NCBI GenBank assembly: GCA_965228015.1 | Contig: OZ245787.1 | Coordinates: 186,001-250,000, forward strand | Length of the DNA: 64,000 bases | Origin: SKKY01 sp965228015 | Lineage (GTDB): Bacteria > Bacillota > Peptococcia > Peptococcales > SKKY01 | Reading direction: 5' to 3' | Part shown: piece after piece, positions 36,312 through 45,563 of the stretch | How positions within the stretch are numbered: position 1 is the stretch's first letter | Layout of the letters: every line of letters begins with the position of its first letter | Notes under the pieces: model-generated | What the model was told of the DNA's origin: nothing | What the model saw: the letters and a program-made list of their open reading frames with translations, nothing else | Databases searched by the model: none | Program-made: the position numbers and the translations under genes

Positions 36312-37431
36312 ACTGTTTCAGCCAGGGAAGAAATTTGATCCTCTGCTGTTTTATGGGGTTATGTCTCTTTCTCTCATTGGGCTGGTTATGGTATTAAGTT
36401 CAAGTTCATACCTGGGTTCAATTTCATATGATGATGCATTTTATTTTTTTAAAAAACAAAGTGTATTTTTTGTAATTGGCTTAATCTTAATGTTGATAAT
36501 TTCGAAAATAAACTATAAAACCTATAATAATCAGGAATTAATTTTGTTTGTCGGTTCTGTTATAGTTATTTTCTTATTCTTACTTTTTACTCCTATGGGT
36601 AAAACCGTAAATAATGCTACAAGGTGGCTGGAAATTAGCCCGATACCAAGATTCTCACCTTCAGAGCTTGCTAAATTGTATTTAGCCTTCTTTTATGCTT
36701 GGTGGATAAATAAAAACTATAAGTATTTTTTAACATTGAAGGGATTTGCATTAAGTTTTGTTCCGATGATTGTTGTATTTATTTTGATTGTAAATCAACC
36801 GGATTTAAGTACTGCCGGGTTAATAGCTTTAGCAACAATAGCAACCTATTTTCAAGCAGGGGCAAGATTTATGCACATATTTTCCTTAATTAGTGCTGGA
36901 GCTATTTCTGCAGGATATTTTATTTTATCTTCTGAATATCGGATAAGCAGAATAATTGCAGTATGGAAACCCTTTGAAAATCAGCTGGATGAAGGTTATC
37001 AGGTTGTAAAATCTCTTTATGCTCTTGGTTCAGGAGGTTTATGTGGTCTGGGGATAGGAAATAGCAGGCAAAAATATCTTCATCTTCCTGAAAGGCACAC
37101 GGATTTTATTTTTTCTATAATGGGTGAAGAGATTGGCTATATAGGTTTACTATTTGTGCTATTTTTGTTTTTTGTAGTCTTTTGGCGAGGATATTATACT
37201 GCAATTAAGACAGATACTGTATTTGGGAAATTACTTGCTCTTGGAATTACAAATATTTTATTAATTCAAACATTTATTAATATTACAGTAGCTGCAGGTT
37301 TATTTCCTACAACGGGAACGACCCTTCCTTTTATAAGCTATGGAGGAACATCCTTAGTAATAACAATGGCGGCTACGGGGGTTTTGTTAAATATTTCAAG
37401 TAATATAGATAAAAATCCAAAAAACAATTGA
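36301..37431 (+). CDS. ftsW: SEDS glycosyltransferase FtsW
   Basis: Polymerises lipid II at the septum with the division PBP encoded upstream. 376 residues, about ten helices. SEDS signatures: MVLSSSSYLGS, FSPSELAKLYLAFF, NQPDLSTAGL with the catalytic Asp, GIGNSRQKYLHLPERHTDF, and FPTTGTTLPFISYGGTSL. Position between murD and murG fits FtsW rather than RodA. Intact. Confidence 0.95.
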   Translation: MKNKLFQPGKKFDPLLFYGVMSLSLIGLVMVLSSSSYLGSISYDDAFYFFKKQSVFFVIGLILMLIISKINYKTYNNQELILFVGSVIVIFLFLLFTPMGKTVNNATRWLEISPIPRFSPSELAKLYLAFFYAWWINKNYKYFLTLKGFALSFVPMIVVFILIVNQPDLSTAGLIALATIATYFQAGARFMHIFSLISAGAISAGYFILSSEYRISRIIAVWKPFENQLDEGYQVVKSLYALGSGGLCGLGIGNSRQKYLHLPERHTDFIFSIMGEEIGYIGLLFVLFLFFVVFWRGYYTAIKTDTVFGKLLALGITNILLIQTFINITVAAGLFPTTGTTLPFISYGGTSLVITMAATGVLLNISSNIDKNPKNN

Positions 37432-37441
37432 GGAAATAAGA

Positions 37442-38554
37442 ATGAAAGCTGTTTTTACCGGTGGAGGCACAGGGGGGCATATTTATCCGGCTCTTGCTGT
37501 TGCTCAAAAATTTCTAGAAGATGCCAAATGGGAGATTAGCTACACAGGCTCTGAAAATGGTATGGAAAAAAAAATTATTGAAGAAGCAGGGATAAATTTT
37601 ACTGGAATTTATATTGATGGTTTCAGAAGCAAAAATCCTATAAAAAATTTAATTGTACTTTTAAAAGTCAAAAATGCAGTAAAAGTTGTAAAAAAGATAT
37701 TTGAAAAAGATAAGCCTGATTTTGTATTTGCTACAGGGGGTTATGTTTCAGCTCCTGTTGTTTTGGCGGCAAAAAAACTTAATATTCCAATATTTCTTCA
37801 TGAGCAAAATTCTATTCCCGGTCTTACTAACAAAATTAGCAGCAGGTTTTCAAATATTGTATTTACCACTTTCCCAGGCAGCGAAAAATATTTCCCGCAA
37901 AAAACTAAAACAATATGCACCGGCCTTCCAGTGAGAAAAGAATTTTATGAAGTTACTGATAATAAGGAAACCTTGTCAAAGTTTGGTTTAGACAAAAACA
38001 AAAAAACTCTTTTAATTACTGGTGGGAGTGGAGGAGCTCGTTTTCTAAATAATGCAGTCCTTTCTTTATATGCTTATGCACAGGAAAAAGATTTTCAGAT
38101 AATTCATGTTACTGGAAACAGAGACTTTGCTGAAATAAAAAACAAGGTTTCTGACTTAGAAAACGAAATTAAAAATGTAAGGATATTTCCATATCTTTCA
38201 GATATGTATAATGCATTGGCGGTTTCTGATTTTTGTATTTCAAGAGCAGGAGCGGCATTTCTTTCAGAAATGACATTTTTAGGAAAATCCGGAATAATTG
38301 TTCCTTTTCCATATTCTGCCAATAATCATCAATTGGAAAATGCAAGAAACCTTTCAAAAAGAGAAACGGTTATTATGATTGAAGAAAAAGAGATCAAAAA
38401 TAATCCAATGCTTTTAAAAAATATTGTTTCAGATGTTTTATTTGACGAGGAAAAACTTGAAAAATTGAAAAAAAATTCTTATGATTTGGGAATTAGAAAT
38501 ACTTTAAATCTAATAGAAGAAAATATTCTAAAGGAAATAGGTGTAAAACTTTGA
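37442..38554 (+). CDS. murG: UDP-GlcNAc:lipid I GlcNAc transferase MurG
   Basis: Makes lipid II from lipid I on the inner membrane face. GT-B fold with the GGTGGHIYPALAVA loop at residue 8, LHEQNSIPGLTNK, GGSGGARFLN, and the donor-binding SRAGAAFLSEM. 370 residues. An A9 run (37566-37574) inside it is in frame, which argues that long A runs are not systematically miscalled in this sequence. The stop overlaps the TTG of murC. Confidence 0.96.
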   Translation: MKAVFTGGGTGGHIYPALAVAQKFLEDAKWEISYTGSENGMEKKIIEEAGINFTGIYIDGFRSKNPIKNLIVLLKVKNAVKVVKKIFEKDKPDFVFATGGYVSAPVVLAAKKLNIPIFLHEQNSIPGLTNKISSRFSNIVFTTFPGSEKYFPQKTKTICTGLPVRKEFYEVTDNKETLSKFGLDKNKKTLLITGGSGGARFLNNAVLSLYAYAQEKDFQIIHVTGNRDFAEIKNKVSDLENEIKNVRIFPYLSDMYNALAVSDFCISRAGAAFLSEMTFLGKSGIIVPFPYSANNHQLENARNLSKRETVIMIEEKEIKNNPMLLKNIVSDVLFDEEKLEKLKKNSYDLGIRNTLNLIEENILKEIGVKL

Positions 38555-39924
38555 GTAAAAAAATTCATTTTATTGGAATTGGCGGTATAGGAATGAGTGC
38601 TATTGCTGGTATCCTTATTGAACAGGGATTTCAGGTTACAGGCTCAGACCTTAAAAAAACAAATATAACTCAGAATCTGGAAAATATGGGGGCAAAAATT
38701 TATTATGATCACAAAAAAGAGAACTTAGCTGACTCTGTTTGTGAAGTTGTGGTTTCCTCGGCTATTCAGAAAGATAATCCGGAATATATTGAAGCTTTAA
38801 ATAATGACATAAAAATTACCCAAAGAGCAGAAAAACTTGCAGAAGTAATGAACTCAAAAAAGGCCTTATGCGTTGCCGGGGCTCATGGAAAAACTACCAC
38901 TACAGGAATGCTTTATTGTTTGCTTAAAGAAGGTAATTTAAAACCCTCTGTAATGGTGGGTGGAGTGTTGAACAATATTTCCGGCAATTATTTGCTGGAT
39001 TCAGGGGAGTATTTTGTGGCAGAAGCAGATGAAAGTGATCAGTCTTTTTTAATGCTTTCTCCTTATGGAAGTATTATTACAAATATAGAAGATGACCATA
39101 TGGAAAATTATGGAAGTATGGAGAAAATTATAAATGCTTTTGAATTATTTCTTTCAGGAAATACCTGTAAAGACTTAATTACTTTGTGTATTGATAATGA
39201 AAATGTAAAATTAATGAAGGATAAGATACCAGAATCTATATCCTATTCCCTTGAAAATAAAGAAGCAGATTATTATGCAAAAAATATAAGTTACGAAGGA
39301 ATTGGAATCGGCGGAGATTTAATACATGATGGAAAAACATTAGGAAGGCTTCAACTTCAAATACCAGGCTATCATAATTTGCAAAATGCAATAGGAGCAG
39401 CAGCAATGGCTTTAAAACTTGGAGTTTCAATGGAGGACATACAGAAAGCCTATTCAGCATTTTATGGAGTAAACAGAAGATTTCAAATCTTATTAAATAA
39501 TAAGGAATTGAAAATAATTGATGATTATGCTCATCATCCATCAGAGATTAAAGCAACAATAAAAGGTGCCAGAGAGGCTCATGAGGGAGAAATTATTATA
39601 ATCTTCCAGCCACACAGACACTCCAGAATATTTCAATTATTAAAGGAGTTTAGTGGAAGCTTTTCTGAGGCGGATAAGGTTATTCTGTTACCAGTTTATT
39701 CTGCAGGAGAAAAAGATGATCATGGAGTCTGCACTGAAGACATATTCAAAGGAATGTCGGAAGAAGATAAGAAAAAAACAATAATTTTGAATACATTTAA
39801 AGATACAGAAAATTATATTAAAGCAGAATTATTAAATAAAGAAAAAAATCAGCTGATTATGACAATGGGAGCAGGGGATGTTTTTATACTGGGAGAAAGC
39901 CTTGCCAAGTCAGAAGGTGTTTAA
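38551..39924 (+). CDS. murC: UDP-MurNAc:L-Ala ligase MurC
   Basis: Adds L-alanine to UDP-MurNAc. TTG start within TTGA, overlapping the murG stop. FIGIGGIGMSAIAGI at the start, P-loop AGAHGKTTTTGML near 107, EADESDQSFL, and DDYAHHPSEIKATI in the C-terminal domain with the MurC-specific histidines. 457 residues, intact. The murB start follows the stop with no gap. Confidence 0.96.
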   Translation: MSKKIHFIGIGGIGMSAIAGILIEQGFQVTGSDLKKTNITQNLENMGAKIYYDHKKENLADSVCEVVVSSAIQKDNPEYIEALNNDIKITQRAEKLAEVMNSKKALCVAGAHGKTTTTGMLYCLLKEGNLKPSVMVGGVLNNISGNYLLDSGEYFVAEADESDQSFLMLSPYGSIITNIEDDHMENYGSMEKIINAFELFLSGNTCKDLITLCIDNENVKLMKDKIPESISYSLENKEADYYAKNISYEGIGIGGDLIHDGKTLGRLQLQIPGYHNLQNAIGAAAMALKLGVSMEDIQKAYSAFYGVNRRFQILLNNKELKIIDDYAHHPSEIKATIKGAREAHEGEIIIIFQPHRHSRIFQLLKEFSGSFSEADKVILLPVYSAGEKDDHGVCTEDIFKGMSEEDKKKTIILNTFKDTENYIKAELLNKEKNQLIMTMGAGDVFILGESLAKSEGV

Positions 39925-40788
39925 ATGATTATTGAGAAAGAAAAACCTTTAAGCTCTTTAACTTCATGGAAAATCGGAGGACCTGCAAAAGTCCTTTTAA
40001 TTCCTGATACAAAAGAAGAATTAAAAGAGGCTGTTAGTATAGGAAAAGAATCTGGGAAATTTTATGTATTAGGGAAAGGCACAAATCTTCTCGTTAAAGA
40101 TGAAGGGGTTTCATATCCTTTAATTAAACTTGGAGATGGCTTTAATTATTTTAAAATAGATGGAGACAACTTATTAGCAGGAGCTTCATCTTCGTTAATT
40201 TTCCTGGCTGTTAAGACCGCCGGGGAAGGTTTTAAAGGTTTTGAATTTGCCTCAGGGATTTCAGGAAGCCTTGGTGGTGCAGTAATTATGAATGCAGGAG
40301 CTTATGGTTCTGAGATTAAAGATATTCTTGTTGATGTCTTGGTATATGATACTGAAAAAGAGGAATATGTAACTTTCAGAAATGAAGAATTGAAATATTC
40401 CTACAGGAATTCTTTTTTAAAAAACAATTCTCATTATATAGTAGTTGAGGCAAACTTAAAGCTTTCTCAAGGTGATAAAAAACTATTAATGGAAAACATA
40501 AAAAATACTAAAATTGAGAGAATGTCCAAGCAACCTTATGAATATCCTAATGGGGGGAGTGTATTTAAAAATCCTCCGGGTATGTCTGCTGGAAAGTTGA
40601 TTGAAGAGTCTGGACTTAAAGGCCTGGCGATTAATGATGCCCAGGTTTCAGAAAAACACGGGAACTTTATTATTAATAAAGGTAATGCTAAAGCAGCTGA
40701 TGTAATTAACCTTATTGAGCATATTGAAAAAGTTATTAAGGAAAAATATAATATTAATTTAGAAAGAGAAATAATTATTATAGGATAA
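39925..40788 (+). CDS. murB: UDP-N-acetylenolpyruvoylglucosamine reductase MurB
   Basis: FAD enzyme completing UDP-MurNAc synthesis. Short type II form (287 residues). FAD-binding LGKGTNLLVKDEGV, the GFEFASGISGSLGGAVIMNAG block (split here in reading: GFEFASGISG then SLGGAVIMNAGAYG), YSYRNSFLK, and the C-terminal NGGSVFKNPPG and HGNFIINKGNA with the catalytic serine and the Glu at the end. ATG immediately follows the murC stop. Confidence 0.96.
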   Translation: MIIEKEKPLSSLTSWKIGGPAKVLLIPDTKEELKEAVSIGKESGKFYVLGKGTNLLVKDEGVSYPLIKLGDGFNYFKIDGDNLLAGASSSLIFLAVKTAGEGFKGFEFASGISGSLGGAVIMNAGAYGSEIKDILVDVLVYDTEKEEYVTFRNEELKYSYRNSFLKNNSHYIVVEANLKLSQGDKKLLMENIKNTKIERMSKQPYEYPNGGSVFKNPPGMSAGKLIEESGLKGLAINDAQVSEKHGNFIINKGNAKAADVINLIEHIEKVIKEKYNINLEREIIIIG

Positions 40789-40830
40789 TTGTATTGAATA
40801 AAACAGAAGGTTTATCATATCAGCAATATT

Positions 40831-40839
40831 TGGTATAAT
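40831..40839 (+). promoter_or_regulatory. Extended -10 promoter element before ftsQ-ftsZ
   Basis: TGGTATAAT matches an extended -10 (TGnTATAAT). No good -35 is seen at normal spacing. It lies in the only sizeable gap (about 76 bp) inside the dcw block, so ftsQ-ftsZ can probably be expressed separately. Confidence 0.6.
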
Positions 40840-40864
40840 AAATTAGAATAAAAAGGTGAATTAT

Positions 40865-41635
40865 TTGGTAACAGACATAAAAAAATACAAACAAGAAAAG
40901 AAGCTTAGTTTATTAAGCAGATTTTTGATTTTTTTGTTTAAATTTCTTGTAATAACTGGCCTAATTGTTGCTTTAATAATTTATGTTCCTGTATTTAAAG
41001 TAGCAGAGGCACAAATAACAGGTTTATTTTATCTGGAAAAGAATTCTTTAGATTCTCAGCTTGAAGAAATAAAAGGAGAAAATATAGTTTTTCTTAATAA
41101 AAAGAAAATAACTGAATCTTTTCTTGCCAATAGTTACATAAAAGAAGTTGAAGTTAAAAAAAGCTTTCCAAACAAGACCGTTGTAAATGTTAAAGAAAGA
41201 GCTCCCGTGGCGTTACTGGTTACCATGGATGGCTTTATCCAAATAAGTGAAGATTCGGTTTTCCTTGATATAAGGCAATCCCCCGGGGATTATAATCTTC
41301 CCTTAGTTACCGGAATAGAACTTTATGCTATACCAGGAGTTGGGGAAAAAATAGAAAGCCCTGTACTGGAAGAAGCTTTAAAAATAATTTCTGGTTCAAA
41401 CCGTATTTTAACTGGAAAAATTGCCGAAATTAATATAGATAATGAAAGAATAATAGCTTACACTAGGAATGGTATAACAGTACTGTTAGGTGGAGCTGAA
41501 GATATAGATAATAAGCTTAAAATTCTTGAAGGTATTATGGATGATATTGTTGATGTTTCAATTTCCGTTTCTGAAATTAAACATATTGACCTTAGATTTA
41601 AAGATATCTACGTTATTAAGCGAATCCAAGACTGA
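40865..41635 (+). CDS. ftsQ: Cell division protein FtsQ/DivIB
   Basis: Bitopic divisome protein. TM helix at about residues 20-42, then a POTRA domain (VAEAQITGLFYLEKNSL; IKEVEVKKSFPNKTVVNVKE) and the beta domain. TTG start at 40865, five bases after AAGGTGA; the in-frame GTG at 40856 overlaps that ribosome site and is less likely. About 256 residues. It precedes ftsZ with no ftsA between them. Confidence 0.88.
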   Translation: MVTDIKKYKQEKKLSLLSRFLIFLFKFLVITGLIVALIIYVPVFKVAEAQITGLFYLEKNSLDSQLEEIKGENIVFLNKKKITESFLANSYIKEVEVKKSFPNKTVVNVKERAPVALLVTMDGFIQISEDSVFLDIRQSPGDYNLPLVTGIELYAIPGVGEKIESPVLEEALKIISGSNRILTGKIAEINIDNERIIAYTRNGITVLLGGAEDIDNKLKILEGIMDDIVDVSISVSEIKHIDLRFKDIYVIKRIQD

Positions 41636-41649
41636 AAGGGGAAAAATTA

Positions 41650-42699
41650 ATGTTTGAGCAGGGAAATCATCATAATAAATTGGCTAATATAAAGGTCATA
41701 GGTGTAGGTGGCGGAGGAAACAATGCGGTTAACCGAATGATAGAATCAAATATTGCAGACGTTGAATTTGTTGCTGCAAATACAGATGCTCAAGCCTTGA
41801 TTTCTTCATTGGCACCAGTAAAAATGCAAATTGGAGAAAAACTGACAAGAGGATTAGGTGCCGGTGCAAACCCAGAAGTTGGAAAAGAAGCTGCGGAGGA
41901 AAGCCGTGAAGAGTTAATGAATGTTCTCAAAGGCAGTGATATGATATTTGTAACTGCCGGAATGGGCGGGGGTACAGGTACCGGTGCAGCTCCTGTAATT
42001 GCTCAGATAGCTAAAGAAATTGGAGCATTAACAATAGCTGTTGTAACTAAACCCTTTTCTTTTGAAGGTTCTTTGAGAAATAAACATGCAAAAGAAGGTA
42101 TTGAAAGACTAAAAAATTCTGTAGATACATTAATTACAATACAAAATGATAAAATTTTCGAAGTTGTAGAAAAAAGAGTTCCTATTAACCAACAGTTCAG
42201 AATTGCTGATGATATTTTAAGACAAGGTGTTCAAGGTATATCAGACTTAATAAATAAACCAGGATTAATTAACCTGGATTTATCTGATGTAAGAACAATT
42301 ATGAAAGATAAAGGAACTGCAATAATGGGTATTGGGGTTGCCAGCGGAGATGACAGAGCAGTTAAGGCAGTTTTAGCGGCAATATCTTCCCCTCTTCTTG
42401 AAACAAACATTAATGGAGCTCAGGGTATCATTTTAAACTTTACTGGTTCTGATACATTGTCTATGGACGAAATCAGAGATGCTACAGAAGAAGTAAATAA
42501 ACTTGCAGGTAAAAACTCAAACGTTATTCTTGGAGCTGTAATTGATGAAAGCCTTCAGGAAGATGAAATAAGAGTAACAGTAGTTGCTACTGGTTTTGAT
42601 AAAGAAAGAGGGAAAAAAATAACTTCTGAGTTTTCTATGGACACTTCAGAAGATGATATTGAAATTCCTGATTTTATCAGATCAAATAGAAACTGGTAA
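41650..42699 (+). CDS. ftsZ: Cell division GTPase FtsZ
   Basis: Tubulin-like GTPase forming the Z ring. GVGGGGNNAVNRMIE near residue 19, tubulin signature GMGGGTGTGAAPV near 105, and the synergy loop region. At 349 residues the variable linker is very short; the C-terminal anchor peptide EIPDFIRSNRNW is present, which would bind SepF (encoded at 45564) or FtsA. AAAGGGGA precedes ATG 41650. A strong terminator follows. Confidence 0.98.
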   Translation: MFEQGNHHNKLANIKVIGVGGGGNNAVNRMIESNIADVEFVAANTDAQALISSLAPVKMQIGEKLTRGLGAGANPEVGKEAAEESREELMNVLKGSDMIFVTAGMGGGTGTGAAPVIAQIAKEIGALTIAVVTKPFSFEGSLRNKHAKEGIERLKNSVDTLITIQNDKIFEVVEKRVPINQQFRIADDILRQGVQGISDLINKPGLINLDLSDVRTIMKDKGTAIMGIGVASGDDRAVKAVLAAISSPLLETNINGAQGIILNFTGSDTLSMDEIRDATEEVNKLAGKNSNVILGAVIDESLQEDEIRVTVVATGFDKERGKKITSEFSMDTSEDDIEIPDFIRSNRNW

Positions 42700-42704
42700 T
42701 AATG

Positions 42705-42736
42705 GGCTATTGAGCTTGGCTCAATAGCCTTTTTTT
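42705..42736 (+). terminator. Intrinsic terminator after ftsZ
   Basis: Perfect 11-bp stem GGCTATTGAGC / GCTCAATAGCC, loop TTG, followed by T7. It closes the division/cell-wall operon. Confidence 0.92.
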
Positions 42737-42760
42737 ATAATCATAAATAAGGAGAGAAAA

Positions 42761-43222
42761 ATGAATTGTCCTTTTTGTAATTATTTTGATACAAAAGTTC
42801 TTGATACACGCTCTGCAGATGAAGGCAAATCTATACGCAGAAGAAGAGAGTGTAATAATTGCCAGAAAAGATTTACCACATATGAGAAACTTGAAAGCAT
42901 TCCTTTGATAGTAGTTAAAAAAGATGGCAGAAGGGATCTTTTTGACTCAAATAAAATATTAAGCGGAATTATAAAAGCTTGTGAAAAACGTCCTGTAAGC
43001 ATGGACACAATAGAAAAGATGGTTGCAGATATTGAAAGATCATTGAATAGCAATCTTGATAAAGAAATTACTACAACAATAATTGGTGAGGAAGTTATGA
43101 ACAGACTTAAAGAAACCGATGAAGTTGCATATGTCAGATTTGCTTCTGTATACCGGGAGTTTAAGGATGTAAATACATTTATAAAAGAAATTGAGGACTT
43201 AATAAGAAAGCCATCTAAATAA
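42761..43222 (+). CDS. nrdR: Ribonucleotide reductase repressor NrdR
   Basis: Zinc-ribbon (CPFC at 3-6, CNNC at 31-34) plus ATP-cone (VVKKDGRRDLFDSNKI) repressor of ribonucleotide reductase genes. 153 residues, typical. ATG 42761 after AAGGAGAG. In sporulating relatives the sigE-sigG region usually stands between ftsZ and this gene; here there are only 61 bp. Confidence 0.97.
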   Translation: MNCPFCNYFDTKVLDTRSADEGKSIRRRRECNNCQKRFTTYEKLESIPLIVVKKDGRRDLFDSNKILSGIIKACEKRPVSMDTIEKMVADIERSLNSNLDKEITTTIIGEEVMNRLKETDEVAYVRFASVYREFKDVNTFIKEIEDLIRKPSK

Positions 43223-43237
43223 AAAATGAGGTAAATA

Positions 43238-43987
43238 ATGAATAACAAAATAAAAACTTATCATCATGATGGTTTTAATGATAATCAAACAATCTATGCT
43301 TTTACTGGAAGACGGGGAGGAGTAAGTGAGGGTCAATATAACAGTTTGAACCTTGCTTATCATGTAGGGGATGACATTAAAAAAGCAGAAGAAAACAGAA
43401 TCTTACTATCAGAAAAAATGGGCTTTAATGTTAATAATTTATCCTGGGCTTCTCAGGTTCACGGGGATAATATATTCATTCTGACTAACGAAAAAGATTC
43501 CGGTTTTTTGGGAGAATATGATGGAATAATTACTTCTTTGAAAGAATTTCCTATAATGACTTTATTTGCAGATTGTATACCAATACTCCTTCATGACCCT
43601 GAAAAAAATATTGCAGCAACAATTCATGCAGGCTGGAAGGGTACTTATTTGGAAATAGCAAAAAAAGCAGTATTTTTAATGGAGAGTAAGTTTGGCTGCC
43701 TTCCGAAAGATATAAAAGCATTGATTGGCCCGGGAATATGTTTGGATCACTATGAAGTATCTGAAACTATGATTAATGATTTTTTGGAAAAATTTCCTGA
43801 AGAAGTAAATAAAGACAAAAGAAATCTTGATTTAAGAAAAATCAATAAATATATATTAAAAAAAGCAGGATTAAATAAAATATTTGATATGGGAATCTGC
43901 ACTTCTTGCAATAATGAAAACTTTTTTAGCTTCAGAGAAGAAAAGGGTTTAACAGGAAGATTTGCAGCATTAATAATGCTTAAATAA
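43238..43987 (+). CDS. pgeF: Purine nucleoside phosphorylase/laccase-domain protein PgeF (YlmD)
   Basis: LACC1-family protein, linked to purine nucleoside turnover and peptidoglycan-edit functions in other bacteria. The metal-site residues are seen in ASQVHGDNIF, FADCIPILLHDPEK, IHAGWKGTYL and GICTSCNNENFFSFR. 249 residues, intact. First gene of a ylmDEFGH-like cluster. Confidence 0.92.
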   Translation: MNNKIKTYHHDGFNDNQTIYAFTGRRGGVSEGQYNSLNLAYHVGDDIKKAEENRILLSEKMGFNVNNLSWASQVHGDNIFILTNEKDSGFLGEYDGIITSLKEFPIMTLFADCIPILLHDPEKNIAATIHAGWKGTYLEIAKKAVFLMESKFGCLPKDIKALIGPGICLDHYEVSETMINDFLEKFPEEVNKDKRNLDLRKINKYILKKAGLNKIFDMGICTSCNNENFFSFREEKGLTGRFAALIMLK

Positions 43988-43999
43988 GAGGTGTTGTAA

Positions 44000-44884
44000 T
44001 TGAAAATAAATAAAGTATTTCAATTAACAATACTCCTGTTTTTATTAATTTTTTTAGTAAACTCAGCCTATAATTACATATTGAATAATTTCCTAATAAA
44101 AACTGAGGTAATAAAAGAAGGAGTTTTGCTAAAAGGTTATGATACCCAGGGGTATATTTTTGGAAAAGAAACATTAATAAAAACAGGTTCAGAAGGTCCT
44201 ATTAATATAATGGTAACAGAAGGACAAAGAATTAGTAAAAGATATCCTATTGCTTCAGCAGGAGGGTTCAATATTTTAAGTCCTATTAGTGGTATTGTTA
44301 CCTTTAAGTTTGATCACCTTGAAGAGTATGGAGATCCCTTTGAATCTACGACCTTTAATTTTGAAGAAATAAAACTAAATTATAAAGAAATTGACAACTC
44401 TGAAAAAAAAGACTTTATTAAAGGTGATGTAATACTAAAAATAAAAGATAATCTGGTCAAACCCCAAATGTATCTTGAGTTACCAATAGCCAGCTTCAAA
44501 GAACCCCTGCAGATTGGTCAAATCCTTACATTAAAACTTCCCCAGGATGAAAAAACTATAAAACTTTCTATTTCAAAGTTAAAAGGATTAGGACAGAATG
44601 CCCTTATAGTTCTTGAATTCTTGGATATGCCTGAAAAATATAATAGAATACAAGATGTTAAAATTATTTCTGAAGAAATAAAAACATATATGATACCTAA
44701 AAAAGCAGTTATCGTTAATAACGGCAAAGAAGGTATATATAGAATAGTAAAGGGTTTGATTACTTTCCAGGAGATAAATATTCTTGGAGAAGAGAATGAA
44801 TACTTTTTAACAGATTCATTAAATTCTACAACAGAGATTGTAACAAATCCAAAATTTGCTAAAGAGGGAAAGTATATTAGATAG
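44000..44884 (+). CDS. HlyD-like membrane protein between ylmD and ylmE homologues
   Basis: 294 residues; TTG start at 44000 after AGAGGTG. One N-terminal TM helix (residues about 9-30), then an extracytoplasmic region with biotinyl-lipoyl-like beta segments (GGFNILSPISGIVTFKFD) and a late MIPKKAVIVNNGKEGIYRI segment as in HlyD/efflux adaptor proteins. No partner transporter is nearby; instead it sits within the division-linked ylm genes. Its role is unknown; involvement in envelope biogenesis is inference. Confidence 0.7.
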   Translation: MKINKVFQLTILLFLLIFLVNSAYNYILNNFLIKTEVIKEGVLLKGYDTQGYIFGKETLIKTGSEGPINIMVTEGQRISKRYPIASAGGFNILSPISGIVTFKFDHLEEYGDPFESTTFNFEEIKLNYKEIDNSEKKDFIKGDVILKIKDNLVKPQMYLELPIASFKEPLQIGQILTLKLPQDEKTIKLSISKLKGLGQNALIVLEFLDMPEKYNRIQDVKIISEEIKTYMIPKKAVIVNNGKEGIYRIVKGLITFQEINILGEENEYFLTDSLNSTTEIVTNPKFAKEGKYIR

Positions 44885-44896
44885 GAAGGATTTAAA

Positions 44897-45547
44897 ATGT
44901 CAGTTAAAGAAAATTATGATAGAATAAAGAGTGATTTAAAGGATAATGTTTCTTTGATAGCCGTGGTAAAAGGTCAGTCTTTTGAAAGTATCAGAGAACT
45001 TTATGAATCGGGACAAAGAATATTTGCAGAGAATAAAGTTCAGGACTTACTTAATAAGATGGAGTATTTCAAAGACTATGATATGAAGTGGCATTTTATT
45101 GGTCATTTACAAAAAAATAAAGTAAAATACATTATAGATAAAGTAGATTTAATACATTCTTTAGACAGCATTAAACTTGCAGAAAAAATATCAGCAAGAG
45201 CAATAAAATCGGGAAAAATAATGGATTGCTTAGTCCAGGTTAATACTGGCAGTGAAGAAAATAAGTTTGGTATTGATATTGATGAATGTGAGAACTTTTT
45301 AAGTGATTTGCAAAAATTTGAAGGAATCAGAGTAACAGGGTTAATGGCAGTTACACCATTTTCAGAAAATCCTGAAAATGCTCGTTCATACTTCCAAAAA
45401 ATGCAGACACTTTTTAATAAAGTTAGAAAACAAAAGTATAATAATGCAGATATAAAATATCTTTCGATGGGTATGAGTAATGATTATCAGATTGCTGTCG
45501 AAGAAGGTGCTGATATGGTTAGGATTGGCAGTCTTTTATTTTACTGA
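44897..45547 (+). CDS. PLP homeostasis protein YggS/YlmE
   Basis: PLP-binding TIM-barrel protein without known catalysis. PLP lysine in LIAVVKGQSF, FAENKVQDLL, MKWHFIGHLQKNK, VNTGSEENKFG and LSMGMSNDYQIAVEEGADMVRIG are all present. 216 residues, slightly short. ATG 44897 after AGGAAGG. Upstream of sepF as in Bacillus ylmE-ylmF. Confidence 0.93.
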   Translation: MSVKENYDRIKSDLKDNVSLIAVVKGQSFESIRELYESGQRIFAENKVQDLLNKMEYFKDYDMKWHFIGHLQKNKVKYIIDKVDLIHSLDSIKLAEKISARAIKSGKIMDCLVQVNTGSEENKFGIDIDECENFLSDLQKFEGIRVTGLMAVTPFSENPENARSYFQKMQTLFNKVRKQKYNNADIKYLSMGMSNDYQIAVEEGADMVRIGSLLFY

Positions 45548-45563
45548 GAGGGGAAAAAGAGTT

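Noticed and set aside
42781..43248. 155-codon minus-strand frame over nrdR
   Set aside because: Complement of the clear nrdR gene; no motif or start signal.
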